The position numbers and the translations under genes are program-made. From a bacterium (lineage in GTDB: Bacteria; Bacillota; Clostridia; Oscillospirales; CAG-272): a stretch of 20,838 nucleotides of DNA. The stretch lies in assembly GCA_004558975.1 (NCBI GenBank), contig SFZB01000014.1, forward strand, positions 1 to 20,838, in the 5' to 3' direction. The notes below the pieces were generated by a model that worked only from the letters and a program-made list of their open reading frames with translations, ran no database searches and was not told where the DNA came from. The first letter of the stretch is position 1. Each line of letters starts with the position of its first letter. Below are positions 14,734 through 20,838 of the stretch, piece by piece.

Positions 14734-16020
14734 ATGGAGACGGAAAAGACCATTGTGAATGAACGCGTCGAGACGACGCTGAAGACGAGTGACTTCTGGT
14801 ACGACCTGCCGGAAGAACTGATTGCACAGACCCCGGTCGAGCCGCGCGACGAGAGTCGCCTGCTGATCCTCGACCGCGAGAGCGGCGAGATGCGGCACCG
14901 CGTGTTCCGCGATATTCTGGAAGAACTCCGACCCGAGGATATGCTGGTCGTCAACAGCTCCAAGGTCATTCCCGCGCGTCTGCTCGGCGTGAGCCGGAAG
15001 ACGGGCTCGCCCGAAGAATTGCTGCTCTTGAAGCAGTTGCCCGACGGCACGTGGGAGACGCTCGTCCGCCCCGGGAAGCGCGCGCGCGTCGGCGCCGTCT
15101 TTACCTTCGGTGACTGCCTTACGGCAGAGGTCACGGAAGTGAAAGATGACGGCAACCGCATCGTTGCCTTCTCCTACGACAAGGACAAGTATCACCATAT
15201 CTACGAGGTACTGAACGAAGTCGGCAATATGCCGCTCCCGCCTTACATTCACGAGAAACTCGCCGACCGCGACCGCTACCAGACGGTGTATGCGAAGGAG
15301 GAAGGCTCTGCCGCCGCACCGACAGCAGGTCTGCACTTCACGCCCGAACTGCTCGACGCGATCCGGGCGAAGGGCGTGGGCTACGGGGAGGTGACGCTCC
15401 ACGTCGGGCTCGGGACGTTCCGCCCCGTCAAGGCGGAGCGCATCGAGGATCATCTCATGCACGCCGAGCATTTCTCCATTACCCCCGAGGTATGCGATGA
15501 AATCAACCGCCGCCGTGCGGCGGGCGGGCGCATCGTCGCCGTCGGTACAACCACCTGCCGCGTGCTGGAGACGGTCGCAGACGACGCGGGCATCGTCCAC
15601 CCCATGACCGCCTCGACGCAGATCTTCATTTATCCCGGCTACCGCTTCAAGGCGATCGACGCCCTCATCACGAACTTCCACCTGCCGGAGTCCACCCTGC
15701 TCATGCTCGTCTCGGCGCTCGCCGGGCGGGAACATATTCTCCGCGCCTATGAAGAGGCGGTGCGCCTGCGTTACCGTTTCTTCAGTTTCGGCGACGCCAT
15801 GTTGATCCGGGGCAGAGCCCGGCGGGAAACGGTATTGACCGACGCACGCACGGACGACCGTACCGACGCGACCGCACACGGCGGCGACACGGAGACGGCG
15901 AACGCCAATGCGGGATCGGCAGACGATACCGGAACCGTCGCGGACGATGACGCCGTCTGCCGCACCGCAGAAGAGATTTTGCGGGAGCATCACGCCGCGT
16001 TCGAGGAGCTCGCCAAATGA
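14734..16020 (+). CDS. queA: tRNA preQ1(34) S-adenosylmethionine ribosyltransferase-isomerase with extended C terminus
   Basis: Adds the epoxycyclopentanediol moiety, derived from SAM, to preQ1 at the wobble position of tRNAs for Asp, Asn, His and Tyr during queuosine synthesis. Conserved segments include FWYDLPEELIAQTP, VVNSSKVIPARL, LVRPGKRARVG, AAPTAGLHFT, HVGLGTFRPV, VGTTTCRVLE, TNFHLPESTLLMLV and FFSFGDAMLI (349-358), where the family usually ends. A further 69 residues follow: Asp/Thr/Ala/Gly-rich and probably disordered to about 405, then a predicted helix ending AFEELAK. The start has AAAGG seven bases upstream. Its stop overlaps the Doc-family start (ATGA), and the tail codons provide the downstream gene's ribosome site. 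Other queuosine genes are not in the window. Confidence 0.96.
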   Translation: METEKTIVNERVETTLKTSDFWYDLPEELIAQTPVEPRDESRLLILDRESGEMRHRVFRDILEELRPEDMLVVNSSKVIPARLLGVSRKTGSPEELLLLKQLPDGTWETLVRPGKRARVGAVFTFGDCLTAEVTEVKDDGNRIVAFSYDKDKYHHIYEVLNEVGNMPLPPYIHEKLADRDRYQTVYAKEEGSAAAPTAGLHFTPELLDAIRAKGVGYGEVTLHVGLGTFRPVKAERIEDHLMHAEHFSITPEVCDEINRRRAAGGRIVAVGTTTCRVLETVADDAGIVHPMTASTQIFIYPGYRFKAIDALITNFHLPESTLLMLVSALAGREHILRAYEEAVRLRYRFFSFGDAMLIRGRARRETVLTDARTDDRTDATAHGGDTETANANAGSADDTGTVADDDAVCRTAEEILREHHAAFEELAK

Positions 16021-16397
16021 GATTCCTCACAAAGGAGCAGGTGCTGTCCCTCCATCGTCTGCTCGCGGAGCGTACCGGCGGCAGTACCGGCATCCGCGAC
16101 ATGGCACTGCTCGAATCGGCGCTCGGGAGCGCCGCCGCCGGATTCGGCGACACCGAGTTGTACCCGACGGTCGAGGAGAAAAGCGCCCGGCTCGGGTACT
16201 GCCTCGTCGCCGATCACGCCTTCGTCGACGGCAATAAACGCATCGGACTGCTCGTCATGCTGACCCTGCTCCGCCTGAACGGGGTTCGCCTGCAAGCCAC
16301 CGACGCAGAACTTGTCCGCGTCGGGCTTTCCCTCGCAGACGGCTCCATGTCCTACCCGGCGCTGCTCGATTTTGTCCGGGCACACGCAGAGCACTGA
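16017..16397 (+). CDS. doc: Doc-family (Fic superfamily) toxin
   Basis: A 126-aa protein with the motif HAFVDGNKRIG (67-77), the HxFxDGNKR signature of death-on-curing proteins. Phage P1 Doc phosphorylates and inactivates EF-Tu, stopping translation, and is held in check by Phd. The upstream LxxLHxxL and GIRDxxLLESAL segments and the length also fit the type II toxin family. The ATG overlaps the queA stop, with GAGGAG inside the last queA codons, so expression is coupled to queA. No Phd-like antitoxin ORF lies before or after it, which is unusual. It could instead be a domesticated Fic enzyme with another target. A terminator follows. Confidence 0.93.
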   Translation: MRFLTKEQVLSLHRLLAERTGGSTGIRDMALLESALGSAAAGFGDTELYPTVEEKSARLGYCLVADHAFVDGNKRIGLLVMLTLLRLNGVRLQATDAELVRVGLSLADGSMSYPALLDFVRAHAEH

Positions 16398-16420
16398 CAC
16401 CGGATCCGCCCCCAAATATC

Positions 16421-16448
16421 AATCCCCCCGCTTGACCGGGGGGATTTT
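16421..16448 (+). terminator. Intrinsic terminator of queA-doc
   Basis: A perfect 9-bp stem AATCCCCCC/GGGGGGATT (16421-16429, 16438-16446) with an 8-base loop runs into TTTTG. It lies 23 bp after the doc stop. Confidence 0.85.
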
Positions 16449-16536
16449 GATTCCCGTTCTCTTCTCTTTCTCCCCTGCCTCTCTCATCGGTTCACCTCAT
16501 TTCCGCCATGCGTCTATCGCGTCGTTTTCGCTCTAC

Positions 16537-16567
16537 AAAAATCCCCCGCAGTATAAAAATCCCCCGC
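16537..16567. repeat. Direct repeat of a terminator arm
   Basis: AAAAATCCCCCGC occurs at 16537-16549 and again at 16555-16567. The second copy is the left arm of the adjacent terminator, so the right arm could pair with either copy. The surrounding 16449-16536 stretch is pyrimidine-rich and holds no gene. Confidence 0.6.
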
Positions 16568-16589
16568 GCCGAACGGCGCGGGGGATTTT
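16556..16589. terminator. Bidirectional terminator downstream of the 123-aa membrane protein
   Basis: The stem AAAATCCCCCGCGCC pairs with GGCGCGGGGGATTTT around GAAC. A-rich and T-rich flanks give a U tract on both strands. It ends 11 bp from the minus-strand stop at 16601 and also backs up the doc terminator. Confidence 0.9.
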
Positions 16590-16600
16590 GTTTATTTCGG

Positions 16601-16972
16601 TTATTTACCGAGGAACCAGGCAATCACGTAAATGACGATGAATACCGGCATACACCAGATGACGACGGCACCCGTACCGATCAAAAGATCGGCGACGCCG
16701 TCCTTCGAGCGGAACGCCGTGGGAAGATTGCGGAAAAAGTGCGCGACTTCCAGTCCGAAAGCCTTCCAGAACCCCACGAACTTTTTCGGAAAAGCGACGA
16801 CCCCGCGCGCAAAGCCGACGGCAATCTTCGCCACCCGGCGACCGAACTTCGCGAATCCGTCACGGATACGGAGCCCAAAGCGCTTAAACGCCGCGCCGAC
16901 GGCAACCAGCCCGCGCAGGATTGCCTGCCCGACCGACTGCAGAATATAGAGTACCTTTTGAAGAAAGCTCAT
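16601..16972 (-). CDS. Hypothetical amphipathic membrane protein
   Basis: A 123-aa protein of no recognised family. Residues ~1-90 form a series of Phe/Lys/Arg/Gly-rich amphipathic segments, with short pieces such as FKRFGLRIRDGF, FGRRVAKIAVGF and FPKKFVGFWKAFG repeating an aromatic-basic pattern. One strong C-terminal transmembrane segment follows (LLIGTGAVVIWCMPVFIVIYVIAWFLGK region). The pattern recalls the basic amphipathic N-terminal extensions of some clostridial sugar-permease subunits, but no permease domain is present. The start at 16972 is chosen for AAGGCAGG eight bases upstream; the frame extends to a TTG at 16999 without a ribosome site. It has its own strong promoter and terminator, supporting a real gene that probably binds the inner face of the membrane. 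Confidence 0.75.
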   Translation of the reverse strand: MSFLQKVLYILQSVGQAILRGLVAVGAAFKRFGLRIRDGFAKFGRRVAKIAVGFARGVVAFPKKFVGFWKAFGLEVAHFFRNLPTAFRSKDGVADLLIGTGAVVIWCMPVFIVIYVIAWFLGK

Positions 16973-17010
16973 CAGTATCGCCTGCCTTATCAGAATCAAT
17001 CAGTGGTTTT

Positions 17011-17039
17011 ATTGTAATCGAAACGAAGTCCCCTGTCAA
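17011..17039 (-). promoter_or_regulatory. Sigma-A promoter for the 123-aa membrane protein
   Basis: Minus-strand consensus -35 TTGACA (17034-17039), 17-bp spacer and -10 TACAAT (17011-17016). The -35 overlaps the rlmA stop codon, so this gene can be transcribed separately from rlmA. Confidence 0.82.
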
Positions 17040-17881
17040 GACCCCGGCACAAATTCCGGCGCACGGTAAGCGAGCAGGAGGAACTCCGCCGTGACGGTCA
17101 GCGTGTCGAGCGCGGCGAGGCGCCGCCGCCCCGTCTCCGGCGTGCGGTAGTAATACGGCGTCATGGAAAAGAGCGCGTCGATTTGCGCCTGCCCCGTCAG
17201 CGTGAAGCGGTGTTTTACCGGCTCCGCCCCGAGAAACGTCAGCCCGTCGAGCGCGAAATCGGCGACCTCGTTTTCCCGCGGGGAATCATACAGGATCTCC
17301 TTCATTTCAAAGAGGTGACGCCGGTCGGGGATCGCCATGAGCAGCACCCCCCCGGGGCGCAATACCCGTCGGTATTCCGCTGCCGCGAGCGGGGCGAACA
17401 CGTTCAGCACGAGGTCGAACGACCGGTCGGCGAACGGCATTTCGTACACGCCGGCGACAAAGAGCGAGAAGCGCCCGTTCTTCACCGTCTCCCGCCGCCC
17501 CGCGACTTTCAGCGCCTCACGGGAAATATCGATACCGTACCCTACGGCACCCGGGAGCGCCGCGAGCACTGCCTCGCCGTAATACCCCTCGCCGCACCCC
17601 GCGTCAAGGAATGTCCCGGCGCCCGGGGCGAGCCGCTCCGCGGCGGCGACAATGGCGTCGGCGAGCGGTGCATATGCCCCGCTCTCGAGAAATTCGCGCC
17701 GGGCGAGGATCATCTCGCGGTTGTCGCCGTGCTGCCCCGCCGGGCGCAGGAGCAGATTGGTGTACCCCTGCCGTGCGCGGTCGAACGTGTGCCGTGCGGG
17801 GCACGTATAGCCCCCCTCGGTGCGAAAGAGCGGCTCCCCGCAAAGAGGGCATCGCAGGATTCCCCGTTGAGTGTCCGTCAT
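17036..17881 (-). CDS. rlmA: 23S rRNA (guanine-N1)-methyltransferase, RlmA family
   Basis: A 281-aa SAM-dependent methyltransferase that modifies a guanine in 23S rRNA helix 35 (G745 in RlmA-I, G748 in RlmA-II; which one cannot be told here). An N-terminal zinc finger is formed by Cys11, Cys14, Cys27 and His31 (CPLC...CPARH). It is followed by the family motif GDNREMILARREFLESGAY (52-70), SAM motif LDAGCGEGYYG (92-102) and LVLNVFAPLAAAEYRRVLRPGG. I chose the ATG at 17881 because AAAGGAG lies eight bases upstream and the zinc finger then begins at the usual position. It is a single-gene unit with its own promoter and a leader hairpin touching the ribosome site; no terminator is evident before the next gene. 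Confidence 0.95.
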   Translation of the reverse strand: MTDTQRGILRCPLCGEPLFRTEGGYTCPARHTFDRARQGYTNLLLRPAGQHGDNREMILARREFLESGAYAPLADAIVAAAERLAPGAGTFLDAGCGEGYYGEAVLAALPGAVGYGIDISREALKVAGRRETVKNGRFSLFVAGVYEMPFADRSFDLVLNVFAPLAAAEYRRVLRPGGVLLMAIPDRRHLFEMKEILYDSPRENEVADFALDGLTFLGAEPVKHRFTLTGQAQIDALFSMTPYYYRTPETGRRRLAALDTLTVTAEFLLLAYRAPEFVPGS

Positions 17882-17952
17882 GTCAAAAACTCCTTTTCCC
17901 CGCCGAAAACACGCCCGGTGGGGGAAAAACACGTAAAAAACACATTATTTAC

Positions 17953-17980
17953 ATCTTATTCCGATATTTTTATTTGTCAA
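17953..17980 (-). promoter_or_regulatory. Sigma-A promoter for rlmA
   Basis: Minus-strand consensus -35 TTGACA (17975-17980), 16-bp spacer and -10 TAAGAT (17953-17958). The leader is about 65 nt. It is back-to-back with the ruvX promoter. Confidence 0.7.
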
Positions 17981-17983
17981 GTG

Positions 17984-18012
17984 TGGAAATATGCTCGGTT
18001 TTGTGTTAGAAT
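17984..18012 (+). promoter_or_regulatory. Probable extended -10 promoter for ruvX
   Basis: -10 TAGAAT (18007-18012) is preceded by TGT, and a weak -35 TGGAAA (17984-17989) lies 17 bp upstream. The leader to the ruvX ATG is about 70 nt. Confidence 0.55.
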
Positions 18013-18087
18013 ACAGACAACGATGATTTTCGCGGGCGATACTGCGGAAGAACGCGACGGCGCCCGGCGCCGGGAGAGGAGCGACTT

Positions 18088-18519
18088 ATGAACGGCAAAC
18101 TGCTGGGCGTCGACTACGGCGACGTCCGTACAGGGCTAGCGGTCTCGGACCCGTCCGGGCTGATTGCCACCGGCATCGGTACCATCAGACCGGGCGGTAT
18201 GCGTCACACCGCCGTGGCGGTGGCAGAGGCGGCGCGGGAACGCGCCTGCGCAGGGATTGTCATCGGACTGCCGAAGAACATGGACGGCTCCGAGGGGTTC
18301 CGTGCCGAGACGGTGCGGGCGTTCGTCGCCCTGCTCGGTGAGGAGACCGACCTGCCGCTGACCCTCTTCGACGAGCGTCTCTCGACGGTCGAGGCGCACC
18401 GCATGATGGATCTCACCGGCACGCACGGGAAGAAGAGACGCGACACCGTTGATACCCTCTCCGCGCAGATTATTCTGCAGGATTATCTGGATAAGACGCG
18501 CCGCTCGTCCGGCACCTGA
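18088..18519 (+). CDS. ruvX: YqgF/RuvX family pre-16S rRNA nuclease, putative Holliday junction resolvase
   Basis: A 143-aa RNase H-fold protein of the YqgF family, needed for 16S rRNA 5'-end maturation in E. coli and also described as a putative Holliday junction resolvase. It has the N-terminal LGVDYGDVRTGLAVSD with catalytic Asp8, IVIGLPKNMDGSEG in the middle, FDERLSTVEAH and a C-terminal DTVDTLSAQIILQDYLD, which carries the final acidic residues. GAGGAG precedes the ATG with good spacing. It is followed after 73 bp by the membrane-anchored LuxR-type gene on the same strand, with a tandem repeat between them and no terminator, so co-transcription is likely. Confidence 0.95.
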   Translation: MNGKLLGVDYGDVRTGLAVSDPSGLIATGIGTIRPGGMRHTAVAVAEAARERACAGIVIGLPKNMDGSEGFRAETVRAFVALLGEETDLPLTLFDERLSTVEAHRMMDLTGTHGKKRRDTVDTLSAQIILQDYLDKTRRSSGT

Positions 18520-18530
18520 CAAAGCCCCCT

Positions 18531-18575
18531 GCCGACTGTCACAAAACCGACTGTCACAAAGCCGACTGTCACAAA
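18531..18575 (+). repeat. Three tandem 15-bp repeats before the LuxR-type gene
   Basis: GCCGACTGTCACAAA (18531-18545), ACCGACTGTCACAAA (18546-18560) and GCCGACTGTCACAAA (18561-18575) are contiguous, with a single base different in the middle copy. Each contains GAC-T-GTC, a short inverted repeat. The array lies after the ruvX stop and ends exactly where the AAGGAG ribosome site (18576-18581) of the next gene begins. Confidence 0.95.
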
Positions 18576-18592
18576 AAGGAGATACCGTTCCT

Positions 18593-19021
18593 ATGCGTAT
18601 GTTTTCCCCTGCCCGCCTGTGGCTCGCCGCCACGGCGCAAGCGACACGCGCCGACCGCGATCTCACCATTATGATCTGGGTGATTGCCCTACTCTCCGTC
18701 GCCGCGCTCGGCGTCGCCGCGTTTTTCTTTATCCGTACCTATCGCCTGAAGAAAGCGGCACCGCCGACCCCCGAGACCCCGCCGGAATACGATATTGAAA
18801 CGCTTCGGGAATATTATGACCTGACCCCGCGCGAGGGAGAAGTCCTCTCGTGTATGCTCGCCGACGACGATGATATGACCATCGCCGGGAAACTCGGTAT
18901 TACTCTCACGACCGTGCAGGGACATATCCGCCACATTTACGAAAAGACGGACGCCCGCTCTTTCCGTGAACTGGTCGGCGCCTGCCGTATGTGCGAAAAG
19001 CCGAAAATGCCGCCGGTCTGA
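18593..19021 (+). CDS. Membrane-anchored LuxR-type DNA-binding protein
   Basis: The 142-aa protein has one transmembrane segment (about 24-47, from TIMIWVIALLS to AAFFFI), a short basic and proline-rich linker, and a C-terminal LuxR/GerE helix-turn-helix (about 76-128: LTPREGEVLSCML, then MTIAGKLGITLTTVQGHIRHIYEK). It should bind DNA while tethered to the membrane with the HTH in the cytosol. No receiver, PAS or ligand domain is present. Cys131 and Cys134 form a C-terminal CxxC-like pair (CRMC). The start at 18593 follows AAGGAG by 11 bases, rather long; the ATG at 18599 would be further still. It lies downstream of ruvX and the 15-bp tandem repeats and ends in a strong terminator. Target genes and signal are unknown. 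Confidence 0.88.
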   Translation: MRMFSPARLWLAATAQATRADRDLTIMIWVIALLSVAALGVAAFFFIRTYRLKKAAPPTPETPPEYDIETLREYYDLTPREGEVLSCMLADDDDMTIAGKLGITLTTVQGHIRHIYEKTDARSFRELVGACRMCEKPKMPPV

Positions 19022-19120
19022 CGGCGGCTCTCCCGCATGACCGCAACGTTGTCCCCGAGCCGAACCTTCTCTCGGCACTCGCGCGGCACCCCCACGGGGC
19101 GACCTTTATATGACCCATAC

Positions 19121-19161
19121 AGCGGCGCGGCGCCCGGTTTTCCGGCGCCGCGCCGCTTTTC
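19121..19161 (+). terminator. Strong terminator of ruvX-LuxR unit
   Basis: A perfect 14-bp GC stem (AGCGGCGCGGCGCC, 19121-19134, with 19144-19157) is followed by TTTTC. It lies 99 bp after the LuxR-type stop. The 19022-19120 stretch between has no recognised gene. Confidence 0.85.
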
Positions 19162-19166
19162 GTGAG

Positions 19167-19198
19167 AATCCCCCGATGTGCCGTTCACATCGGGGATT
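19167..19198. terminator. Hairpin downstream of the O-antigen-ligase-like gene
   Basis: AATCCCCCGATGTG pairs with CACATCGGGGATT around CCGTT, with one bulged C. It lies 2 bp past the minus-strand stop. There is no T run on the minus strand, so it may stabilise the 3' end or terminate weakly together with the neighbouring 14-bp hairpin. Confidence 0.55.
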
Positions 19199-19200
19199 GT

Positions 19201-20622
19201 TCATGCCGTTTCCGGCTTCACGGGCACATCGGCACCTGTCACGGCGAGTAGATCCGCCTCCGAAAGCACCAGCAGCACCGCGTAAAAGAACATGGGATAG
19301 ATATTGAATACGTGATTGTCGAGCAGACTCCCGCCGAGGAGTACGGCGATCGAAAGCCCCATGAACGTGCGGTCAAACGTCGGCTTTTTGACGAACAGCA
19401 TGACCGACCGTACCCGATAGGTGAGGTATGCGGCGAGTGCGGCGGCGCCTCCGGCGCCGAGCAGTTCAAAAACCGTGTTGTGCAGGTACCCGGGGAACAG
19501 CCCCCCTGCCCAGGACTTGAAAGAAATGGCGGAGAAGCCCGCGCCGAAAATCGGCGCGCCCAGGAACAGGTGCCACCCCTCGCGCCAGAGATCGAACCGA
19601 CCGTTGTCATTGAGTCCGTCCGTGCGGAATCGCGGCAGGAATGTAAAGATCTGCTCGCGGAATCCGAGGAGCGCCACCGCCACGAGGACGAGCGTGAGCG
19701 CAAACATAAGACGGTTCACCCGCCGGTTCTCGCCTGTGAAGCACAGAATCACACTGCCCGTGAGGAATGCCCCCGCCCCGACGAGGAGTGACCCGCGGCT
19801 GGTCGTGAGGAAGATGCCGACGAGGAGCGCCACCGCCGTCAGATAATAGAGCGGTGCGCGGCGCCGCTTCGCCGCCATGCGGAGCATGAGCGGAATGAGG
19901 AGCGCAAACATGATACCGATCCCGTTGTGGATCCCCCAGCCCGTGACGATCTTGCTCACGTCGACGGCGCCGTTTTTCACCACGCCGTTCGTCATGTACA
20001 CATACCCGAGTTCAAAAAGGAGAAGCCACGCGATGGCAAAACAACCGTCGAAAATGTACTCTTTTGTCCTCTCGCCGCGCGGGAGCTGCAGAGCATACAC
20101 GAAGTAGAGCCCGCACCAGCAGAACGCCGTAATGGCACCGAACACAAGGTTTTTCGGCGAATACCCCCCCTGTCCGAGCCCGTTTAAGAGCAGGACCGCT
20201 GTGAGCGGGAGCAGAAACGGCGCGAGTGCCGGCTTACCTGTATTCTCCGGCAACCGCACGCCGAAGAGGATACAATGCGCGAGAAAGGACAGCACGACGA
20301 TCGAGCCGAGTACGACGATGACGGCCAGCCCCCGCCCGGTGAAGAGATACCCCGAATAGGTCGGGCGCATCGGCGCATGGCGCACCGAGAGGCAAAAGAC
20401 CGCCGCGAACGTCGGCGGCACGACGGGCAGGAGGTCGGGGCACACCAGCATGGCAACTGCCGCGAAAAAGACGAAAATGCTCCAGACCACGCGCTCACCC
20501 CCGGTGGCATACGACACCGCGGCGAGAAGGACAATGAGGAGAAGATACCATCGGCTCGCGAAGAACGCGCGCAGTCCCCGCACGAACGGCATCGACTCCG
20601 TGCGCTCACGCCATTTTATCAT
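19201..20622 (-). CDS. O-antigen ligase/Wzy-like membrane protein
   Basis: A 473-aa polytopic membrane protein with roughly 10-12 hydrophobic segments. It matches the O-antigen ligase/polymerase (Wzy_C) layout. TTSRGSLLVGAG (about 289-300) is followed by a large outside loop with DNGRFDLWREGWHLFLGAPIFGAG, including the Arg and Trp residues typical of the family, and then HNTVFELLGAGG. Such proteins join lipid-linked glycans into surface polysaccharide or teichoic-type polymers outside the membrane; the glycan here is unknown. In a Gram-positive lineage a capsule or exopolysaccharide polymerase is more likely than true O-antigen ligation. The start at 20622 follows AAGGAG by 11 bases. The preceding gene ends 18 bp upstream on the same strand, so this is the distal gene of an operon that continues beyond the window. 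Confidence 0.88.
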   Translation of the reverse strand: MIKWRERTESMPFVRGLRAFFASRWYLLLIVLLAAVSYATGGERVVWSIFVFFAAVAMLVCPDLLPVVPPTFAAVFCLSVRHAPMRPTYSGYLFTGRGLAVIVVLGSIVVLSFLAHCILFGVRLPENTGKPALAPFLLPLTAVLLLNGLGQGGYSPKNLVFGAITAFCWCGLYFVYALQLPRGERTKEYIFDGCFAIAWLLLFELGYVYMTNGVVKNGAVDVSKIVTGWGIHNGIGIMFALLIPLMLRMAAKRRRAPLYYLTAVALLVGIFLTTSRGSLLVGAGAFLTGSVILCFTGENRRVNRLMFALTLVLVAVALLGFREQIFTFLPRFRTDGLNDNGRFDLWREGWHLFLGAPIFGAGFSAISFKSWAGGLFPGYLHNTVFELLGAGGAAALAAYLTYRVRSVMLFVKKPTFDRTFMGLSIAVLLGGSLLDNHVFNIYPMFFYAVLLVLSEADLLAVTGADVPVKPETA

Positions 20623-20640
20623 GACCCGTATCTCTCCTTT

Positions 20641-20838
20641 TTATCGAATGATTTCCCACACGCGTCGGACCTCTTCGGTCTCCTCTTTGGTCATTTTCCC
20701 GGCAGCGTGCAAAGTACTTTTCAGATTGTCGCGGTCACGCGAGAACAGGAGCCGGAACCACCGCACCACCCAAAGAAACGGTAGCAACACCGGCACGCGT
20801 TGCAGGATCGGATATTGCAGACGCAAGAGTTTGTACGG
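20641..20838 (-). CDS. C-terminal end of a protein running off the window
   Basis: The frame is open to the window edge, giving 65 C-terminal residues; the initiation codon lies outside. The visible part has an aromatic and hydrophobic stretch (LQYPILQRVPVLLPFLWVVRWFRLLF) followed by a polar helical tail rich in Lys and Glu that ends RRVWEIIR. The YP-hydrophobic-LLPF-WxxRWFR pattern recalls the C terminus of the nucleotidyltransferase-like family often found in Firmicute capsule loci (NTP_transf_5), but this is a weak resemblance. It precedes the polymerase gene by 18 bp, so a role in the same surface-glycan operon is plausible. Confidence 0.6.
   Translation of the reverse strand, partial: PYKLLRLQYPILQRVPVLLPFLWVVRWFRLLFSRDRDNLKSTLHAAGKMTKEETEEVRRVWEIIR

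Overview
The window looks like chromosome from an anaerobic Firmicute, most likely a GC-rich member of class Clostridia. The evidence is the housekeeping gene content, strong AGGAGG-type ribosome sites, compact TTGACA/TATAAT promoters with 17-bp spacers, a thioredoxin coupled to a ferredoxin:thioredoxin reductase catalytic protein, and a large lipoprotein with MBG-like and InlB/Flg_new-like repeats. The genus cannot be fixed from sequence alone. I see no CRISPR array, insertion sequence, integrase or prophage.

Layout. 1-352: tRNA-Ser(UGA) on the minus strand with a strong promoter and an unusually long leader. 408-2276: guaA (GMP synthetase) in a long, metazoan-like form. 2422-2976: small Amidase_6-type cysteine hydrolase. 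3017-5430 (minus): operon of thioredoxin, a 63-aa ferredoxin:thioredoxin reductase catalytic protein and an ABC-F ATPase, divergent from pyruvate kinase (5588-7012). 7057-7258: terminators flanking a structured intergenic segment. 7295-10444: 1049-aa lipoprotein with Ig-like repeats and a region resembling polysaccharide lyase family 8. 10688-12126: two overlapping RadC/JAB paralogues. 12220-12916: two small divergent membrane-protein genes. 12968-14650: trmB and dapA on the minus strand. 14734-16397: queA, with a long low-complexity tail, overlapping a Doc-family toxin gene. 16601-17881: small amphipathic membrane protein and rlmA. 18088-19021: ruvX and a membrane-anchored LuxR-type regulator separated by a 15-bp tandem repeat. 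19201-20838: O-antigen-ligase-like polymerase and the end of another gene that runs off the window.

Most units are one to three genes with their own promoter, often divergent or convergent, with hairpin terminators between converging genes. Four genes concern RNA modification or maturation (trmB, queA, rlmA, ruvX), besides one tRNA and an ABC-F translation-type ATPase. Central metabolism is represented by guaA, pyk and dapA. The envelope is represented by the lipoprotein, the polymerase and several small membrane proteins.

The items most worth following are the overlapping RadC pair, in which each copy lacks different metalloprotease residues; the orphan Doc toxin coupled to a QueA with an unusual 69-residue tail; the minimal thioredoxin/FTR operon; the eukaryote-like GMP synthetase; and the tandem repeat in front of the membrane-tethered regulator.
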